The position numbers and the translations under genes are program-made. This document shows, piece by piece, positions 33,343-43,802 of a stretch of 64,000 bases of DNA (its first letter is position 1; each line of letters opens with the position of its first letter). Location of the stretch: contig NZ_JUHG01000013.1 in NCBI RefSeq assembly GCF_000799715.1, positions 62,001 through 126,000 of the forward strand, given 5' to 3'. The DNA is from Martinezella rhizogenes (GTDB taxonomy: Bacteria; Pseudomonadota; Alphaproteobacteria; Rhizobiales; Rhizobiaceae). Below the pieces are notes generated by a model that saw only the letters and a program-made list of their open reading frames with translations, ran no database searches and was not told the DNA's origin.

Positions 33343-34308
33343 TTAGTTCTTGAACACTAGACAAGTGCCGCCTTGCTGGCGGATTTGAGCGCAAACCGCT
33401 TCAGCCTCGACACGTGTCTCCCGGCCGATGCGGGCTGCGTATCGGACGCGGAAACCGAAGTCGCGGTTGCGCTGGCGCACGATGAGCGGCTTTTCCTTGT
33501 TGAGCGGCGCTGGAAGCTTGCTCACATCCAATGAAAAAAGGCGTCGGGCGGCACCAGGCTGAAAATGCTCCGCAAGCTGAACGCCCCAGGGCGCCCAGGG
33601 CCGCTCTTGCTCCAGGGCAACCTGCTTCAACCGCCGCGTGCCGGCGAGCGCCATGCAGGATTCCAGAAAAGGTTTGCCCTTGTCCAGTTCCGGCGCGGCA
33701 ATATCAGGCGGATCATCCTTCCATTGCTCGACCGTATAGGCGGTGATCGCCGTCACGTAGCTGCGCGTCTCATAGGGAAGGCTGCCGGAGCCGAGAAAAT
33801 TCGCCAGACCGTTTTCGCCGGCATTATAGGCCGCCGCGGCAAGCCCCAGATTGCCGAAACGGCTGCGTAGTTCATCGAGATAGACCGCCGCCTTGCCGAG
33901 CGCTTCCAATAGATCGTAGCTGTCGCGAACACCACGCAATCTCGCCGTTCCCGGCATGAATTGGGCAATGCCCTGTGCACCCTTTGGACTGATGGCATCA
34001 GGCCGAAACGTGCTCTCGCGCCAGATCAGCCGGGCAAGATAGTCCGGCGGGAGCTTATTGGCGCGGGCGAAATAGTCGATCGCCTTGCAGAGATCGCGAT
34101 TGTAGCTTTCCTTGCGGATGCAAAGCGTTTCGCCGGTATCGGTGATCAACGGTCCGGAGATGCAGGACGGCGGCGCTACGATCCATTCAGGCTGAGCCCT
34201 TGCGGGAACAACGGCAGACATCAAGACGCCGAACGCAACAACGAAGCCTATGGTCTTTCCGGCAAAGCCGGGCCGAAGCTGTCTGCCTGCCATTCGTGCG
34301 AAACCCAT
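33343..34308 (-). CDS. Lytic murein transglycosylase (SLT domain)
   Basis: A 321-aa protein with an N-terminal signal/anchor (KTIGFVVAFGVLMSAVVPARA). The SLT fold is visible: IWRESTFRPDAISPKGAQGIAQFMPGTA contains the catalytic Glu, and AAAYNAGENG the second motif. The C-terminal part (VEAEAVCAQIRQQGGTCLVFKN) resembles a SPOR-like tail with two cysteines. It cleaves peptidoglycan to 1,6-anhydroMurNAc products, which are the substrates of anmK 91 bp upstream on the same strand; it may be co-transcribed with the recycling operon. Confidence 0.85.
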   Translation of the reverse strand: MGFARMAGRQLRPGFAGKTIGFVVAFGVLMSAVVPARAQPEWIVAPPSCISGPLITDTGETLCIRKESYNRDLCKAIDYFARANKLPPDYLARLIWRESTFRPDAISPKGAQGIAQFMPGTARLRGVRDSYDLLEALGKAAVYLDELRSRFGNLGLAAAAYNAGENGLANFLGSGSLPYETRSYVTAITAYTVEQWKDDPPDIAAPELDKGKPFLESCMALAGTRRLKQVALEQERPWAPWGVQLAEHFQPGAARRLFSLDVSKLPAPLNKEKPLIVRQRNRDFGFRVRYAARIGRETRVEAEAVCAQIRQQGGTCLVFKN

Positions 34309-34399
34309 TGGAAACCGTCAAATCGCTAGGTGAGCTTTCAATAGCATCGATCCGCGACGACGAAAACCGCAAAGGCTGCAATGGCGACGGCGATACAAT

Positions 34400-35515
34400 C
34401 TATTCGGCAAGACGACCGCCGCGCATCGGCGCGGGCACGCCTGTCGTACCGGGGAAGCTGATCGGAAGGCCCCGAAGCACACGCACGGCCAGGAACGCGA
34501 AGCATTCGGCTTCAACAGCATCGCCACGCCAACCCAGCATTTCGGCCCCGATCGGCGTTACGCCGGCGCGCGTCTCGAGCATCGACATGATCGTCGGATT
34601 GTGACGGCCGCCGCCGCTCACCACCAGCTTTTTCGGACGGCGCGGCAGCAGGTCCAGCGCTTTACCGACGGCAGAGGCCGTAAAGGCGGACAGCGTTGCC
34701 GCTCCATCCTCGACACCGAGCCCGTCGGCCATGGAGGCGCCGAAATCGAAGCGATCCAGCGATTTCGGATAGGGAGCGCTGAGATAGGGATGCTCCAGCA
34801 GCTCGGCGAGCCTTCCCTCGTCTACCGTCCCCGCCCGGCCCAGTGCTCCGTCCCTGTCCATCTCGCCAAGCCCGTGGGATTTGATGAAGTCATTGAGCGG
34901 CGCATTGGCCGGCCCGGTGTCGAAGGCGACGAAATTGCCCTCCCCGTCCGACCAGGTGATATTGGCGACGCCACCCAGATTGAGGATGGCAGTGTCCTCG
35001 CCAGTGCCAGCGCTGCGTAGCAAAGCAGTATGATAGGCGGCGGCTAGCGGCGCACCCTGACCACCCGCCCGGACATCGGCGGAACGGAAATCATAGGCGA
35101 CCTTCGTGCCGAGGATGGAATGCATCAGTTCGCCATCGCCCAGTTGGCGCGTATCGCCAAGGCGACCTTTTTGCGGGGCGCGATGCAGCACGGTCTGGCC
35201 ATGGAAGCCGATGACGCCGATATCGGCCATGGACAGGCCAAAGCCTTCGACAAGCTCCTTGACGGCAGCCGACTGGGCGCGCGTCAAAGCCTCCTCAGCC
35301 TCCTTGAAGATGTAAGGCTCCGGCCCGTTGAAATTCCATACCCTTGCTTGCGCCAAGGTCTCCTCCAGCAGCCGCCTGATCCCGTCCGGATAGGGAGCCA
35401 GCGCATAGGGGCCGAATTCCGCGATCCGCTCGCCATCGGTCTTGATCAAGGCAACATCGATATTGCCGTCGAGAACGGTTCCGGTCATCAGACCGACTGC
35501 CCAGATTGGTTCCAT
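34400..35515 (-). CDS. anmK: Anhydro-N-acetylmuramic acid kinase
   Basis: About 371 aa. Converts 1,6-anhydroMurNAc to MurNAc-6-phosphate, the substrate of MurQ. Signatures: [19 protein letters not shown] (in place of the usual MSGTSxDG, with Thr-Val), [44 protein letters not shown] and [16 protein letters not shown] choose ATG 35515, preceded by AGGAGC at 8 bp, over TTG 35521, which abuts it. Follows the serine hydrolase closely as the last gene of the operon beginning at murQ. Confidence 0.9.
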   Translation of the reverse strand: MEPIWAVGLMTGTVLDGNIDVALIKTDGERIAEFGPYALAPYPDGIRRLLEETLAQARVWNFNGPEPYIFKEAEEALTRAQSAAVKELVEGFGLSMADIGVIGFHGQTVLHRAPQKGRLGDTRQLGDGELMHSILGTKVAYDFRSADVRAGGQGAPLAAAYHTALLRSAGTGEDTAILNLGGVANITWSDGEGNFVAFDTGPANAPLNDFIKSHGLGEMDRDGALGRAGTVDEGRLAELLEHPYLSAPYPKSLDRFDFGASMADGLGVEDGAATLSAFTASAVGKALDLLPRRPKKLVVSGGGRHNPTIMSMLETRAGVTPIGAEMLGWRGDAVEAECFAFLAVRVLRGLPISFPGTTGVPAPMRGGRLAE

Positions 35516-35525
35516 GATCAAGCTC

Positions 35526-36545
35526 CTAAACTCTATTGACGAGATCGCCGACGCTCTGGCGAAGCATCAGGATCCCGCTGTCGAAATGGCGTGTCGGATG
35601 AATGCGGTTGGTGAGCAGGGTCCAGGCCCTGCCCTTGTCGAAATCGATCCAGAGACCGGTGCCGGTAAAGCCGGTATGGCCGATTGTATCAGGCGAGCAT
35701 AGCTTGCCGCCGGACCAGTCGTCATAGGGGCGCTCCCACCCATGTGTGCGCGTTGCTGACAGTGGTGTTCTCATCAGGGCGATCGAACGTTCGGCGGCAC
35801 CGGTGCCGGTCAGCAATCCCTCGGCGAAATCGAGGATCGAGGCAACCGTTCCGAAGAGGCCGGCATGCCCGGCACCCTCTAAGGCCGAGCAATTATCGTC
35901 ATGGACCTCGCCCGAGAGCATGCGATGACGCCAGGTGCAGTCTTCCGTCGCGGCCGCCTGATCGGGCGTTGCGGAGAAGGCAAAACCAGAACCAGCGTCC
36001 ATATCGCGGATCGTCTGCCCGGTCAGGCGCTCCAGCGCGAAGCCAAGCAGAATGAAGTTGATGTCGGAATAGACCGGCGGACCGGCCCGCCATTCGCGCT
36101 GCAGGATGAAGGCACGCAGCAGATCAGGGCTTTGGCCATAGGTATAGAGTGGCGCGACGGCGGGAAACGGCGTCTGGTGGCCGAGGCACTCGCGGAACGT
36201 CACCTTCCGCTCCCAGGCCGAGGCATCATATTGGCGCAGGTCCGGCAGCAGCGAAGTCAGCGGCGCGTCGAGATCGATCGTGCCGGCCTCGGCCAAAGCC
36301 AGAATGCGCGGAGTGGTGAAGATGACCTTGGTCAGCGAGGCCAGATCGAACCATGTGTCGGCGAGCATCGGCCGAGTGACAGGAACTATTTGCGCGGAGC
36401 CGACAGCACGGACCATCCGGCTGCCATCGAGATCGATAATGCCGAGCACGCCGCCTGGAATACGCCCGGCCGCAACGGCGGCTTCGACAGGGGCGAATGC
36501 CCGGTCGAAACGCTGTGCCAAGTCGGTTTTCCCGGCTGCCGTCAT
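35526..36545 (-). CDS. Serine hydrolase, class C beta-lactamase/penicillin-binding fold
   Basis: About 339 aa from ATG 36545, preceded by GGGGAGGGGAC. The serine-penicillin-recognising motifs are present: SLTK ([11 protein letters not shown]), YSDIN ([12 protein letters not shown]) and HTGFTGTG. There is no signal peptide, so it is probably cytoplasmic. Between a peptide ABC importer and anmK it could trim the peptide stem or D-amino acids from imported muropeptides; that role is inferred. Ordinary esterase or DD-peptidase activity is also possible. Confidence 0.8.
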   Translation of the reverse strand: MTAAGKTDLAQRFDRAFAPVEAAVAAGRIPGGVLGIIDLDGSRMVRAVGSAQIVPVTRPMLADTWFDLASLTKVIFTTPRILALAEAGTIDLDAPLTSLLPDLRQYDASAWERKVTFRECLGHQTPFPAVAPLYTYGQSPDLLRAFILQREWRAGPPVYSDINFILLGFALERLTGQTIRDMDAGSGFAFSATPDQAAATEDCTWRHRMLSGEVHDDNCSALEGAGHAGLFGTVASILDFAEGLLTGTGAAERSIALMRTPLSATRTHGWERPYDDWSGGKLCSPDTIGHTGFTGTGLWIDFDKGRAWTLLTNRIHPTRHFDSGILMLRQSVGDLVNRV

Positions 36546-36568
36546 GTCCCCTCCCCGCCGCTTCTCTC

Positions 36569-38305
36569 TCAAACTTCCGCCTGGGCCATATGATCCGCAG
36601 CAAACCGGCGCCATTCGGGTGCATCCGGCTCGAAGCCGAGCGGGCGCACCAGAGACGGAACCTGGCGCGTATCCAGCGCGAAATTCTCTCGCCGGCGCTC
36701 GACCGTCGGAACGGCCGAGATCAGCCGCCTGGTATAGGAATGTTTCGGTTCAGACAGCACCGAAGCGGCATCGCCGATCTCCACGATCTCTCCGGCATAG
36801 ATCACGGCGATCCTGTGCGCAATCCGCTCCACGACCGCCATGTCATGCGAGATGAACAGATAGGCGAGCCGATATTCGCGCTGCAATTCGATCAGCAGGT
36901 CCAGGACCTGCGCCTGAACCGACACATCCAGCGCCGAAACGGCTTCGTCGAGCACCAGAACAGAGGGGTTCAGCATCAGCGCCCGGGCGATGCAGAGCCT
37001 CTGCCGTTGCCCGCCCGAGAACTCATGCGGATAACGCTCAAGGCTGTTTTCGGGCAGGCCGACACGCTTCAGCAACTTGACCATCCTATCGCGCGTATCC
37101 CCGGAAGCCCGGCCGCCAGCAGCAATAACGGGTTCAGCCAGGATACTGTCGACACGAAGCCGGGGATTGAGCGAGGCGTAGGGGTTCTGGAATACCATCT
37201 GCACGGCGCTCGTCCGATCCGCCGTCTTGCCGGAGCTTGCCGTGAATGTGCCGCGCGTCGATTTCACCAATCCGAGGATCGCTCGCGCCGTCGTGGATTT
37301 TCCCGAGCCGCTTTCACCGACGATCGCTAGCGTTTCACCGGGCAGCAGATCGAAATCGACGCCTTCGACCGCATGCACCGCCCCGGTCGGACGGTGAAAG
37401 AAACTGCCCGATACCGGAAAGCGAACGGTTAATCCCTCGACCGTCAGCGCAGGCTGAGCCACGTCGTCGCGACTAAAATCCGATCTTACCGCGCGGCCGG
37501 CCGAAAAATGTGGGACGGAATGAAGGAGATGCTGCGTATAGGGATGCATGGGTCTGTCGAGGATCTGGTTAAGCTCCCCCTGCTCGACTGCCTCACCAGC
37601 CTTCATCACCATGACACTGTCGGCAATGCCGGCAACGAGGCCGATATCGTGGGTGATGAAGATCATCGACATCCCGGTCTCGCGCTTGAGTTCGGCGAGT
37701 AGCGCCATGATCTGCGCCTGCACCGTCACGTCCAGTGCCGTCGTCGGTTCGTCGGCGATCAGCAGGCGCGGGTTGCAGGCGAGCGCGGTCGCGATCATCA
37801 CCCGCTGCAGCATGCCGCCGGAGAGCTGGTTCGGGCAATAGTTCAGCCGCCGCGCGGCATCGGGGATGCGGACGCGGTCGAGCGCATCCTTGGCAGCTGC
37901 TCTTGCCTGCCGGCCGGTCAGCCCACGATGAAGGCGGAAGGACTCCTCGATCTGCGTGCCGATGGTCAGCACCGGATTGAGCGAGGTCATCGGCTCCTGA
38001 AAGATCATGCCGATCTCGGCGCCACGGATCTTCGTCAACACCGCCTCGTTTGCCGTGGTCAGGTCGAGAATGCTGTTGTCGGCACGCTTCAGCCTGATCG
38101 AGCCGCCGACAATGCGCCCGCCGCCGAAATCGACGAGGCGGTTGATCGACAGTGCGGTCACGGACTTCCCCGAGCCGCTCTCGCCGACGATGGCCAGCGT
38201 CTCGCCGGCGGCGAGATCGAAGCTGACCCCACGGACGATCTTGTTGACTTCCGGATTACGTCCGAAACCCACCTCCAGATTGGAAACGGAAAGCAGAGGG
38301 TTCAC
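36569..38305 (-). CDS. Peptide-type ABC importer, fused double ATPase (DppDF/GsiA-like)
   Basis: A 578-aa protein with two oligopeptide-type ABC domains. Domain 1: GESGSGKS near residue 39, [33 protein letters not shown]. Domain 2: a second [42 protein letters not shown]. Translation begins at GTG 38305 and overlaps the upstream permease stop (GTGA). It drives the permeases at 38302-40100. The operon context indicates cell-wall fragments as cargo. Confidence 0.87.
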   Translation of the reverse strand: MNPLLSVSNLEVGFGRNPEVNKIVRGVSFDLAAGETLAIVGESGSGKSVTALSINRLVDFGGGRIVGGSIRLKRADNSILDLTTANEAVLTKIRGAEIGMIFQEPMTSLNPVLTIGTQIEESFRLHRGLTGRQARAAAKDALDRVRIPDAARRLNYCPNQLSGGMLQRVMIATALACNPRLLIADEPTTALDVTVQAQIMALLAELKRETGMSMIFITHDIGLVAGIADSVMVMKAGEAVEQGELNQILDRPMHPYTQHLLHSVPHFSAGRAVRSDFSRDDVAQPALTVEGLTVRFPVSGSFFHRPTGAVHAVEGVDFDLLPGETLAIVGESGSGKSTTARAILGLVKSTRGTFTASSGKTADRTSAVQMVFQNPYASLNPRLRVDSILAEPVIAAGGRASGDTRDRMVKLLKRVGLPENSLERYPHEFSGGQRQRLCIARALMLNPSVLVLDEAVSALDVSVQAQVLDLLIELQREYRLAYLFISHDMAVVERIAHRIAVIYAGEIVEIGDAASVLSEPKHSYTRRLISAVPTVERRRENFALDTRQVPSLVRPLGFEPDAPEWRRFAADHMAQAEV

Positions 38306-39141
38306 GGATTTACCCTCCGCATTTTCGGATCGAGAATATCACGCAGGGCATCGCCGAGCAGATTGAAGCCGAGGATGCTGATCATGATGGTGATGGCGGG
38401 GAAGATCAGCAGCCAGGGGGCTGTCTCCATCAGGTTGCGGCTGTCGCTCAGCATCAGCCCGAGCGAAGATGCCGGCGGCTGCGTGCCGAGGCCGAGGAAG
38501 CTCAAGCCGGCCTCGGTCAGCAGCGACCATGCCAGCGCCAGCGTGATCTGCACTGTCAGCGGCGCAACGAGGTTCAATAGCAGGTGCCGCGTCAGGATAT
38601 AGCGCTTGCTGCTGCCGAAGGTGCGGGCGGCATCGACGAAATCGCGCGCTTTCAGCGAGAGCGCCGGGCCACGCACGACGCGGGTGAAGATCGGCGTATA
38701 GACGATGGCAATTGCGGCGACGCTGGTCCAGGTGCCGGGGCCGACGATGGCGATGATCAGGAGGGCAAGAAGGATGGCGGGGAAAGCCAGAAGCACATCC
38801 ATCATTCGCATGATCACCCCATCCCAGCGCTTTCCGAACCATGCGGCGGTCAAGCCCAGCACGGTGCCGATCAGGCTCGCGAGCGCAACCGAGAGGAAGG
38901 CGACGGTGAAGGATTCACCTATCCCGTTCATCAGCCGGCTTGCGACATCACGACCGAAGAGGTCGGTGCCCATCCAGTAGACGGCATTCGGCGAATGCAG
39001 GCGATCGATCCGGTTCTGGGTCAGCGGATTGTGCGGCGTCAGCCCGAGCATGCCAAGAACGGCAAGTGCGAAAAAGATCAGGACGATGACACCACCGATC
39101 CGGCCGCTCGTATGCCCGAAAATGGCCCTGACGATACGCAT
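38302..39141 (-). CDS. Peptide-type ABC importer permease (DppC-like)
   Basis: About 279 aa from ATG 39141, which shares a base with the upstream permease stop (TGATG); a TTG one codon earlier is less likely. N-terminal helix GVIVLIFFALAVLGMLGL, then NRIDRLHSPNAVYWMGTDLFGRDVASR, typical of DppC/OppC, and the coupling loop FVDAARTFGSSKRYILTRHLLLNLVAPL. Confidence 0.87.
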   Translation of the reverse strand: MRIVRAIFGHTSGRIGGVIVLIFFALAVLGMLGLTPHNPLTQNRIDRLHSPNAVYWMGTDLFGRDVASRLMNGIGESFTVAFLSVALASLIGTVLGLTAAWFGKRWDGVIMRMMDVLLAFPAILLALLIIAIVGPGTWTSVAAIAIVYTPIFTRVVRGPALSLKARDFVDAARTFGSSKRYILTRHLLLNLVAPLTVQITLALAWSLLTEAGLSFLGLGTQPPASSLGLMLSDSRNLMETAPWLLIFPAITIMISILGFNLLGDALRDILDPKMRRVNP

Positions 39142-40100
39142 CAACCTTCTCCCAGACGAACGCGCGGATCGAGCGCGACATAGGCGAGGTCAACGAGAAG
39201 ATTGACGACCATGAAGTTGAAGGCGATGAACAGGACGCTGCCCTGCACCAGCGCGTAGTCACGCTGCAGGATGGCATCGAGCACCATGCGCCCAAGCCCC
39301 GGCAGGGCGTAGATCTGCTCGACCAGAACGGCCCCGCCAAGCAGGTACCCGAACTCGACGCCGCTCAGCGTCACCACCGGAATGAGCGCGTTCGGCAGCG
39401 CATGTCGCCAGATGACGCCCCGCGCCGGCACGCCGCGACTGCGGGCGGTGCGGACATAATCATCGCTCAGAACATCAAGCATGGCCGAACGCACCACGCG
39501 TGTGACGGAAGCCGCGAAGGCAAAGCCGAGCGTCAGCGTCGGCAGGATCATCTGTCCGAGATTGCCGAGCGGATCCTGCCAGATCGGTGTGAACGCGCCC
39601 ATGGTCGGCAGCACACCGAAGCCAGCCGAGAGCGCATAGATGATGAGAAGGCCGAGAACGAAATTCGGGGTGGACTGCCCGACCATGGCGGCGATACGCA
39701 CCAGAAGATCGGACAGTTTCCCATTTCGTGTCGCCGCGAATACGCCCGCCGGCAGGCCGATCAGGAGCGCAATGATCATGGAGAGCAACGCAAGCTCAAG
39801 GGTCAGCGGAAACCGCTCGAGAATGATATCGAGCACCGGCTTGCCGTAGGTGACGGAGAGGCCGAGATTGCCTTGAAGCAGGCCAAACAGCCAGCGCCAG
39901 TACTGCACGAACCATGATTGGTCGATGCCGAAATAGGCGGAGAGCGCCTGCCGCTGCTCCGGCGTCAGCAGGCCCGCATTGGTTCCCAGCATCGCCGTGA
40001 TCGCGTCGCCCGGCACCAACCGGATGGCGATGAACACGAGGACGGACACTCCCAACATGATCAGCGGGAATGTCATCAGCCGGCGCGCCAGATACCCCAT
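39141..40100 (-). CDS. Peptide-type ABC importer permease (DppB-like)
   Basis: A 319-aa permease beginning MGYLARRLMTFPLIMLGVSV, the standard DppB/OppB first helix. VPGDAITAMLG matches the periplasmic loop of the family, and VRTARSRGVPARGVIWRHALPNALIPVVTLSG the coupling loop. Preceded by the binding-protein gene with a 27-bp gap. Confidence 0.88.
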   Translation of the reverse strand: MGYLARRLMTFPLIMLGVSVLVFIAIRLVPGDAITAMLGTNAGLLTPEQRQALSAYFGIDQSWFVQYWRWLFGLLQGNLGLSVTYGKPVLDIILERFPLTLELALLSMIIALLIGLPAGVFAATRNGKLSDLLVRIAAMVGQSTPNFVLGLLIIYALSAGFGVLPTMGAFTPIWQDPLGNLGQMILPTLTLGFAFAASVTRVVRSAMLDVLSDDYVRTARSRGVPARGVIWRHALPNALIPVVTLSGVEFGYLLGGAVLVEQIYALPGLGRMVLDAILQRDYALVQGSVLFIAFNFMVVNLLVDLAYVALDPRVRLGEG

Positions 40101-40127
40101 GAAACGTCCTCTAGGTCAGGCTTTCCA

Positions 40128-41648
40128 TCACTGGATGGAGACTTTGCTGAGGCCGAAGAGCGAGCCCGTCGGCGTCGGCACGAAACCCTGAACGTTCTTC
40201 TGCTCAGCCGTGTAGCCATAGGCGGTATAGAGCCAGATCCAGGGCGAAACCTCGGCGATGTGCTTTTCGAAATCGGCAAAGATCGCCTTGCGCTTGGCCG
40301 GATCAGTCTCGACACGGCCCTTCTGCATCAGACTATCAAGCGTATCGTCGATATAGTTCGCCACCTTCTGCAGGTTACCGGTCTTCGTCCAGTAGCGGTT
40401 ATACATGGTATAGGGATCGGCGCTGCCGCCATTGAGCGCAACCGCCATGTCGAAATTGCCCTTGAGCCAGGCGTCGACATAGACGTTGAGCTCCATCACC
40501 TTGATATCGAGCTTGATGCCGATTTCGGCGAGCTGCGACTGGATGACCTGGGCTTCGGCGGTGGCGGTCGGTGGCTCGCCGGTGGCGGCGATCACGGTCG
40601 CCGAAAAGCCATCGGCAAAGCCGGCGTCGGTCATCAACTTCTTGGCTTTTTCGATGTCGCGCTTGTAGCAGAAGAGCTGGCTCGGATCGGTCGCGTAGAG
40701 CGGCATGGTCAAGGGACCCGTCACCTTGCCCTCGCCGAGCGCTGCCGTATCCATCACATCCTGCCGGTCGATGGCGCAGGAGATTGCCTGGCGTACGGCG
40801 AGCTGATCCATCGGCTTATGCGAAGGGTTGAGCTGCAGGACGTTGTAGGAGAGCCCCGGGGTCCGCGTCAGTTGCAGTTTCGGCTCCTTGGGAACCAGTG
40901 TCGCCACCAGCGGGTCGTTCAAAAGCGCGAAATCGATCTGGCCCGTGCGAAGCGAGGCCAGGATCGCCGTCTCATCCGGAAGGACACTGATATTGATGCC
41001 ATCGACACCGACCGCACCGCCGGCCCATGCCTTGTTGGCGCTCAGGACTTCCTTTGAATTCGGAACCCAGCTATCGAGCTTGAAGGGACCGGAACCGATC
41101 GCCTTCGTGCCGATCGAGCCGGCGGTGATTTCGCTGGCCGGAACGATAGAAGCGTTGAGGCTCGTCATCGCCGTCAGGATTGGAACATCCGGCTGCGACA
41201 GATGGAAGACGACGGTCGTGGCATCGGGCGTATCGATGCTGGCGATCGACAGGAAGTTGGCGCGGGCAACAGCGGCAGTCGCCTGATCGAGAATGCGCTG
41301 GAACGATGCCTTCACGTCGGCCGAAGTGACCGCGGCGCCATTCTGAAACTTGGCATTCGCATTGAGCTTGAAGGTCAGCTCCTTGCCGTCGGCCGAAAAC
41401 TGCCAGCTATCGGCAATGGCCGGCACAATCTGCAAATTGCCGTCGAGCCGGACGAGCGGCTCATAGATCAGCTCCAGCAAACGGATCGAGGAAAAGGCAG
41501 TCTGCTTGTGCGGATCGAGCCCTGTCGCATCCTGCGACCATGCCATTCGCAGCGTCGCCGCATGCGCTTGCGCCGATATGGTCGCGATGCCGAGACCGGC
41601 CGCCAATGCAACGCAGGACATCAGTCTATCTGGAAAATACCTTTTCAT
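40128..41648 (-). CDS. Family 5 ABC substrate-binding protein, probably for cell-wall fragments
   Basis: A 506-aa periplasmic protein with a signal peptide (RLMSCVALAAGLGIATISAQAHA). Family 5 (DppA/OppA-like) features: LRMAWSQDATGLDPHKQTAF, LIYEPLVRLDGNLQIVPAIADSW, GSGPFKLDSWVPN and LRQAVSYAIDR-like RQAISCAIDRQDV. It lies between murQ and the permeases in one operon with anmK, so anhydromuropeptides or MurNAc-containing fragments are the likely ligands, by context rather than by a ligand motif. Confidence 0.85.
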   Translation of the reverse strand: MKRYFPDRLMSCVALAAGLGIATISAQAHAATLRMAWSQDATGLDPHKQTAFSSIRLLELIYEPLVRLDGNLQIVPAIADSWQFSADGKELTFKLNANAKFQNGAAVTSADVKASFQRILDQATAAVARANFLSIASIDTPDATTVVFHLSQPDVPILTAMTSLNASIVPASEITAGSIGTKAIGSGPFKLDSWVPNSKEVLSANKAWAGGAVGVDGINISVLPDETAILASLRTGQIDFALLNDPLVATLVPKEPKLQLTRTPGLSYNVLQLNPSHKPMDQLAVRQAISCAIDRQDVMDTAALGEGKVTGPLTMPLYATDPSQLFCYKRDIEKAKKLMTDAGFADGFSATVIAATGEPPTATAEAQVIQSQLAEIGIKLDIKVMELNVYVDAWLKGNFDMAVALNGGSADPYTMYNRYWTKTGNLQKVANYIDDTLDSLMQKGRVETDPAKRKAIFADFEKHIAEVSPWIWLYTAYGYTAEQKNVQGFVPTPTGSLFGLSKVSIQ

Positions 41649-41715
41649 TCTTTTTGCCCCCTGAGCTTGTTACCCCAGCCGATTTTGGCCATTTCTTTAT
41701 GATCGCGATATCACT

Positions 41716-42639
41716 TCACGCAGTCTTCGCACTGATCGCCTTGCGCAGGAAGCCACCAGCGTTTTGCAACGCCGCGCGGGCTTCTTCAATGCCCATTCCG
41801 GTAATTTCCATGAGAATGGCCAGTTTGACGTCATTGCCCGTCTGGTCGAGTACGCGACGTGCATCCGCCTGCGTGCAGCCCGTCGCCTGCATGACAATCC
41901 TGGTGGCGCGCGCAACCAGCTTCTTGTTGCTCGCATGCACGTCGACCATCAGGTTTTGATAGCTCTTGCCGATGCGGATCATGCTCGCCGTCGTCAGCAT
42001 GTTGAGAATGAGTTTCTGTGCCGTACCGGACTTCAGCCGGGTCGATCCCGTGAGGATTTCCGGGCCGACGACGGGAGAAATCGCAAGATCGGCAATGCCG
42101 GCAATGACGGAATTGGAATTGCAGGAGAGAGCGACGGTCACGGCGCCGATGCTCTTCGCATAGTTCAGGCCGCCGATGACGTAGGGTGTGCGGCCGCTGA
42201 CGGCGATGCCGACGACGACATCCTCGGCTGTCAGCTTGATGTCCTGTAAAGCCTGACGGCCCTGCTCCGGATCGTCCTCGGCGCCCTCGATCGAGTTCCG
42301 CAGCGCCTCGGGGCCGCCCGCAATCAGGCCGATCACCATGTCTGGCGGCACGCTGAAGGTCGGAGGGCATTCCGATGCGTCGAGAACGCCAAGCCGGCCG
42401 CTGGTGCCGGCACCCATATAGATCAACCGTCCACCCTTCTGGAAGGCGGTGACGATCTGGTTCACGGCAGCGGCGATCGCCGGAATGACCTTTTCGACCG
42501 CCGTCGGAACGGTCTGATCCTCATAATTGATTTCGCGCAGGATATCGAAGGTCGGCAGCAGATCGATATGCATCGTGTTCGGATTGCGGCCCTCGGAAAC
42601 CAACTGCTCCAGTTCGGATATCAACCTCTGCTCTGTCAT
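41716..42639 (-). CDS. murQ: N-acetylmuramic acid-6-phosphate etherase
   Basis: About 307 aa from ATG 42639. Cleaves the lactyl ether of MurNAc-6-P to give GlcNAc-6-P and D-lactate. Strong signatures: [91 protein letters not shown] and [11 protein letters not shown]. An in-frame TTG at 42672 would add 11 residues. First gene of the operon murQ - binding protein - two permeases - ATPase - serine hydrolase - anmK, downstream of a GGAAT-N5-ATTCC palindrome. Confidence 0.92.
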   Translation of the reverse strand: MTEQRLISELEQLVSEGRNPNTMHIDLLPTFDILREINYEDQTVPTAVEKVIPAIAAAVNQIVTAFQKGGRLIYMGAGTSGRLGVLDASECPPTFSVPPDMVIGLIAGGPEALRNSIEGAEDDPEQGRQALQDIKLTAEDVVVGIAVSGRTPYVIGGLNYAKSIGAVTVALSCNSNSVIAGIADLAISPVVGPEILTGSTRLKSGTAQKLILNMLTTASMIRIGKSYQNLMVDVHASNKKLVARATRIVMQATGCTQADARRVLDQTGNDVKLAILMEITGMGIEEARAALQNAGGFLRKAISAKTA

Positions 42640-42855
42640 GGGCCTGTTCTCGAAATTATGCGTCGATATCAATGGATCAGGGATGACAGGCTCGATCGAT
42701 GGCGATCGGACCAGCCGTGGCAGCCGTTAAATTTTCAACGCAACAAAACGCTCGACATCACGCTGGCGGCCGGCCTCTTCGGCTTCGTTCTCCGCCCATT
42801 CCCTGTTTACCTTCGTTAAGATTATGTCCATTTATTCCGTTCGTCAATTGCTATA

Positions 42856-42870
42856 GGAATAAAATATTCC
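42856..42870. promoter_or_regulatory. RpiR-operator candidate upstream of murQ
   Basis: GGAAT-AAAAT-ATTCC, an exact inverted repeat with a 5-bp spacer, in the 272-bp gap before murQ. The same arms and spacer length occur before murA and the RpiR gene (45155-45169). Half-site-like TTATTCC lies just upstream at 42832. The rest of the 42640-42911 gap holds no gene. Confidence 0.7.
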
Positions 42871-42911
42871 AATCTCGACATGAGAATACCGGTGCCGAAC
42901 GCATCGTTCTT

Positions 42912-43802
42912 TCAATCGCTGGAGGCGGCCTTCCTGGCGAGGATGATGGCGCCCGAAACGGCGTCGCCGTCGATGGGCTTGAGGCGGCGGCGGACATCCG
43001 GCGCCAACCACGGTTCGAGTGGACTGGAGAGACCGCCGAGCAGGGAAACGCGGGGAGCACCCTTGTCGAAGAGCGTGCGGATGAGCGTATCGATATGCTC
43101 GGCCGCGCTTTGAACAATGCGCCGCCCAGCGGCATCTCCCTGATCGGCATGGCGCATGACCATGGGCGCCAGGGCGGCATAATCGGTGGCGGAAGCACGG
43201 TCCATCCAGGCGACCGCCTCCATCGGATCCTGTTGGAACCGCTGCATGATCTCGGCCAACAACGCCGTCTTTTCGTAGCGGCCATCATGAGCGCGCAGTG
43301 CTAGCTGTACGGCCTTCAACCCTAGCTCCGCCCCACTGCCCTCGTCGGAGATCGGAAAACCGTAGCCGCCGACCCGCAAACGGCGACCCTCGACAAAACC
43401 AAGACCGATCGATCCCGTTCCGGTAATGACGATCGCACCGTCGCGGCCGGAATGAGCGCCGAGGCATGCCCCTTCGCCGTCGCTGACGAAATCGATGCTG
43501 GCAAAGGGATGTTGTATGGCACGCAATGCCTCAAGCGCGCCCTTGCGCCCGATCCCAGCAAGCCCGACACCTGCATGAATCCGCGCGATTTTATCTGGCC
43601 CCAGACCCGCTTCCTCGATTGCGGCACCAAAAGCTCTTGCGATCGATGCCCAGGCCTCCTCTATGCCGAGCCGCGTGGTTGCGGGCCCAGATAGGCCCTG
43701 CCCCAGAACACTTCCTTCGGCATCCTCGATACGCGCCCGACAACCGGTGCCGCCACCGTCTATGCCGAGGAAATAGGCTGCATTGTCAGTCTCGGCGCTC
43801 AT
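42912..43802 (-). CDS. BadF/BadG-family amino-sugar kinase (GlcNAc/MurNAc kinase-like)
   Basis: About 296 aa from ATG 43802. ASKHA-fold kinase: FLGIDGGGTGCRARIED (phosphate-1), GRDGAIVITGTGSIGLGF (phosphate-2), GFPISDEGSGAELGLKAV, and a C-terminal VSLLGGLSSPLEPWLAPDV. This matches eukaryote-like N-acetylglucosamine kinases and clostridial MurK. It overlaps murA in ATGA. It would phosphorylate GlcNAc or MurNAc released during wall recycling. Confidence 0.83.
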   Translation of the reverse strand: MSAETDNAAYFLGIDGGGTGCRARIEDAEGSVLGQGLSGPATTRLGIEEAWASIARAFGAAIEEAGLGPDKIARIHAGVGLAGIGRKGALEALRAIQHPFASIDFVSDGEGACLGAHSGRDGAIVITGTGSIGLGFVEGRRLRVGGYGFPISDEGSGAELGLKAVQLALRAHDGRYEKTALLAEIMQRFQQDPMEAVAWMDRASATDYAALAPMVMRHADQGDAAGRRIVQSAAEHIDTLIRTLFDKGAPRVSLLGGLSSPLEPWLAPDVRRRLKPIDGDAVSGAIILARKAASSD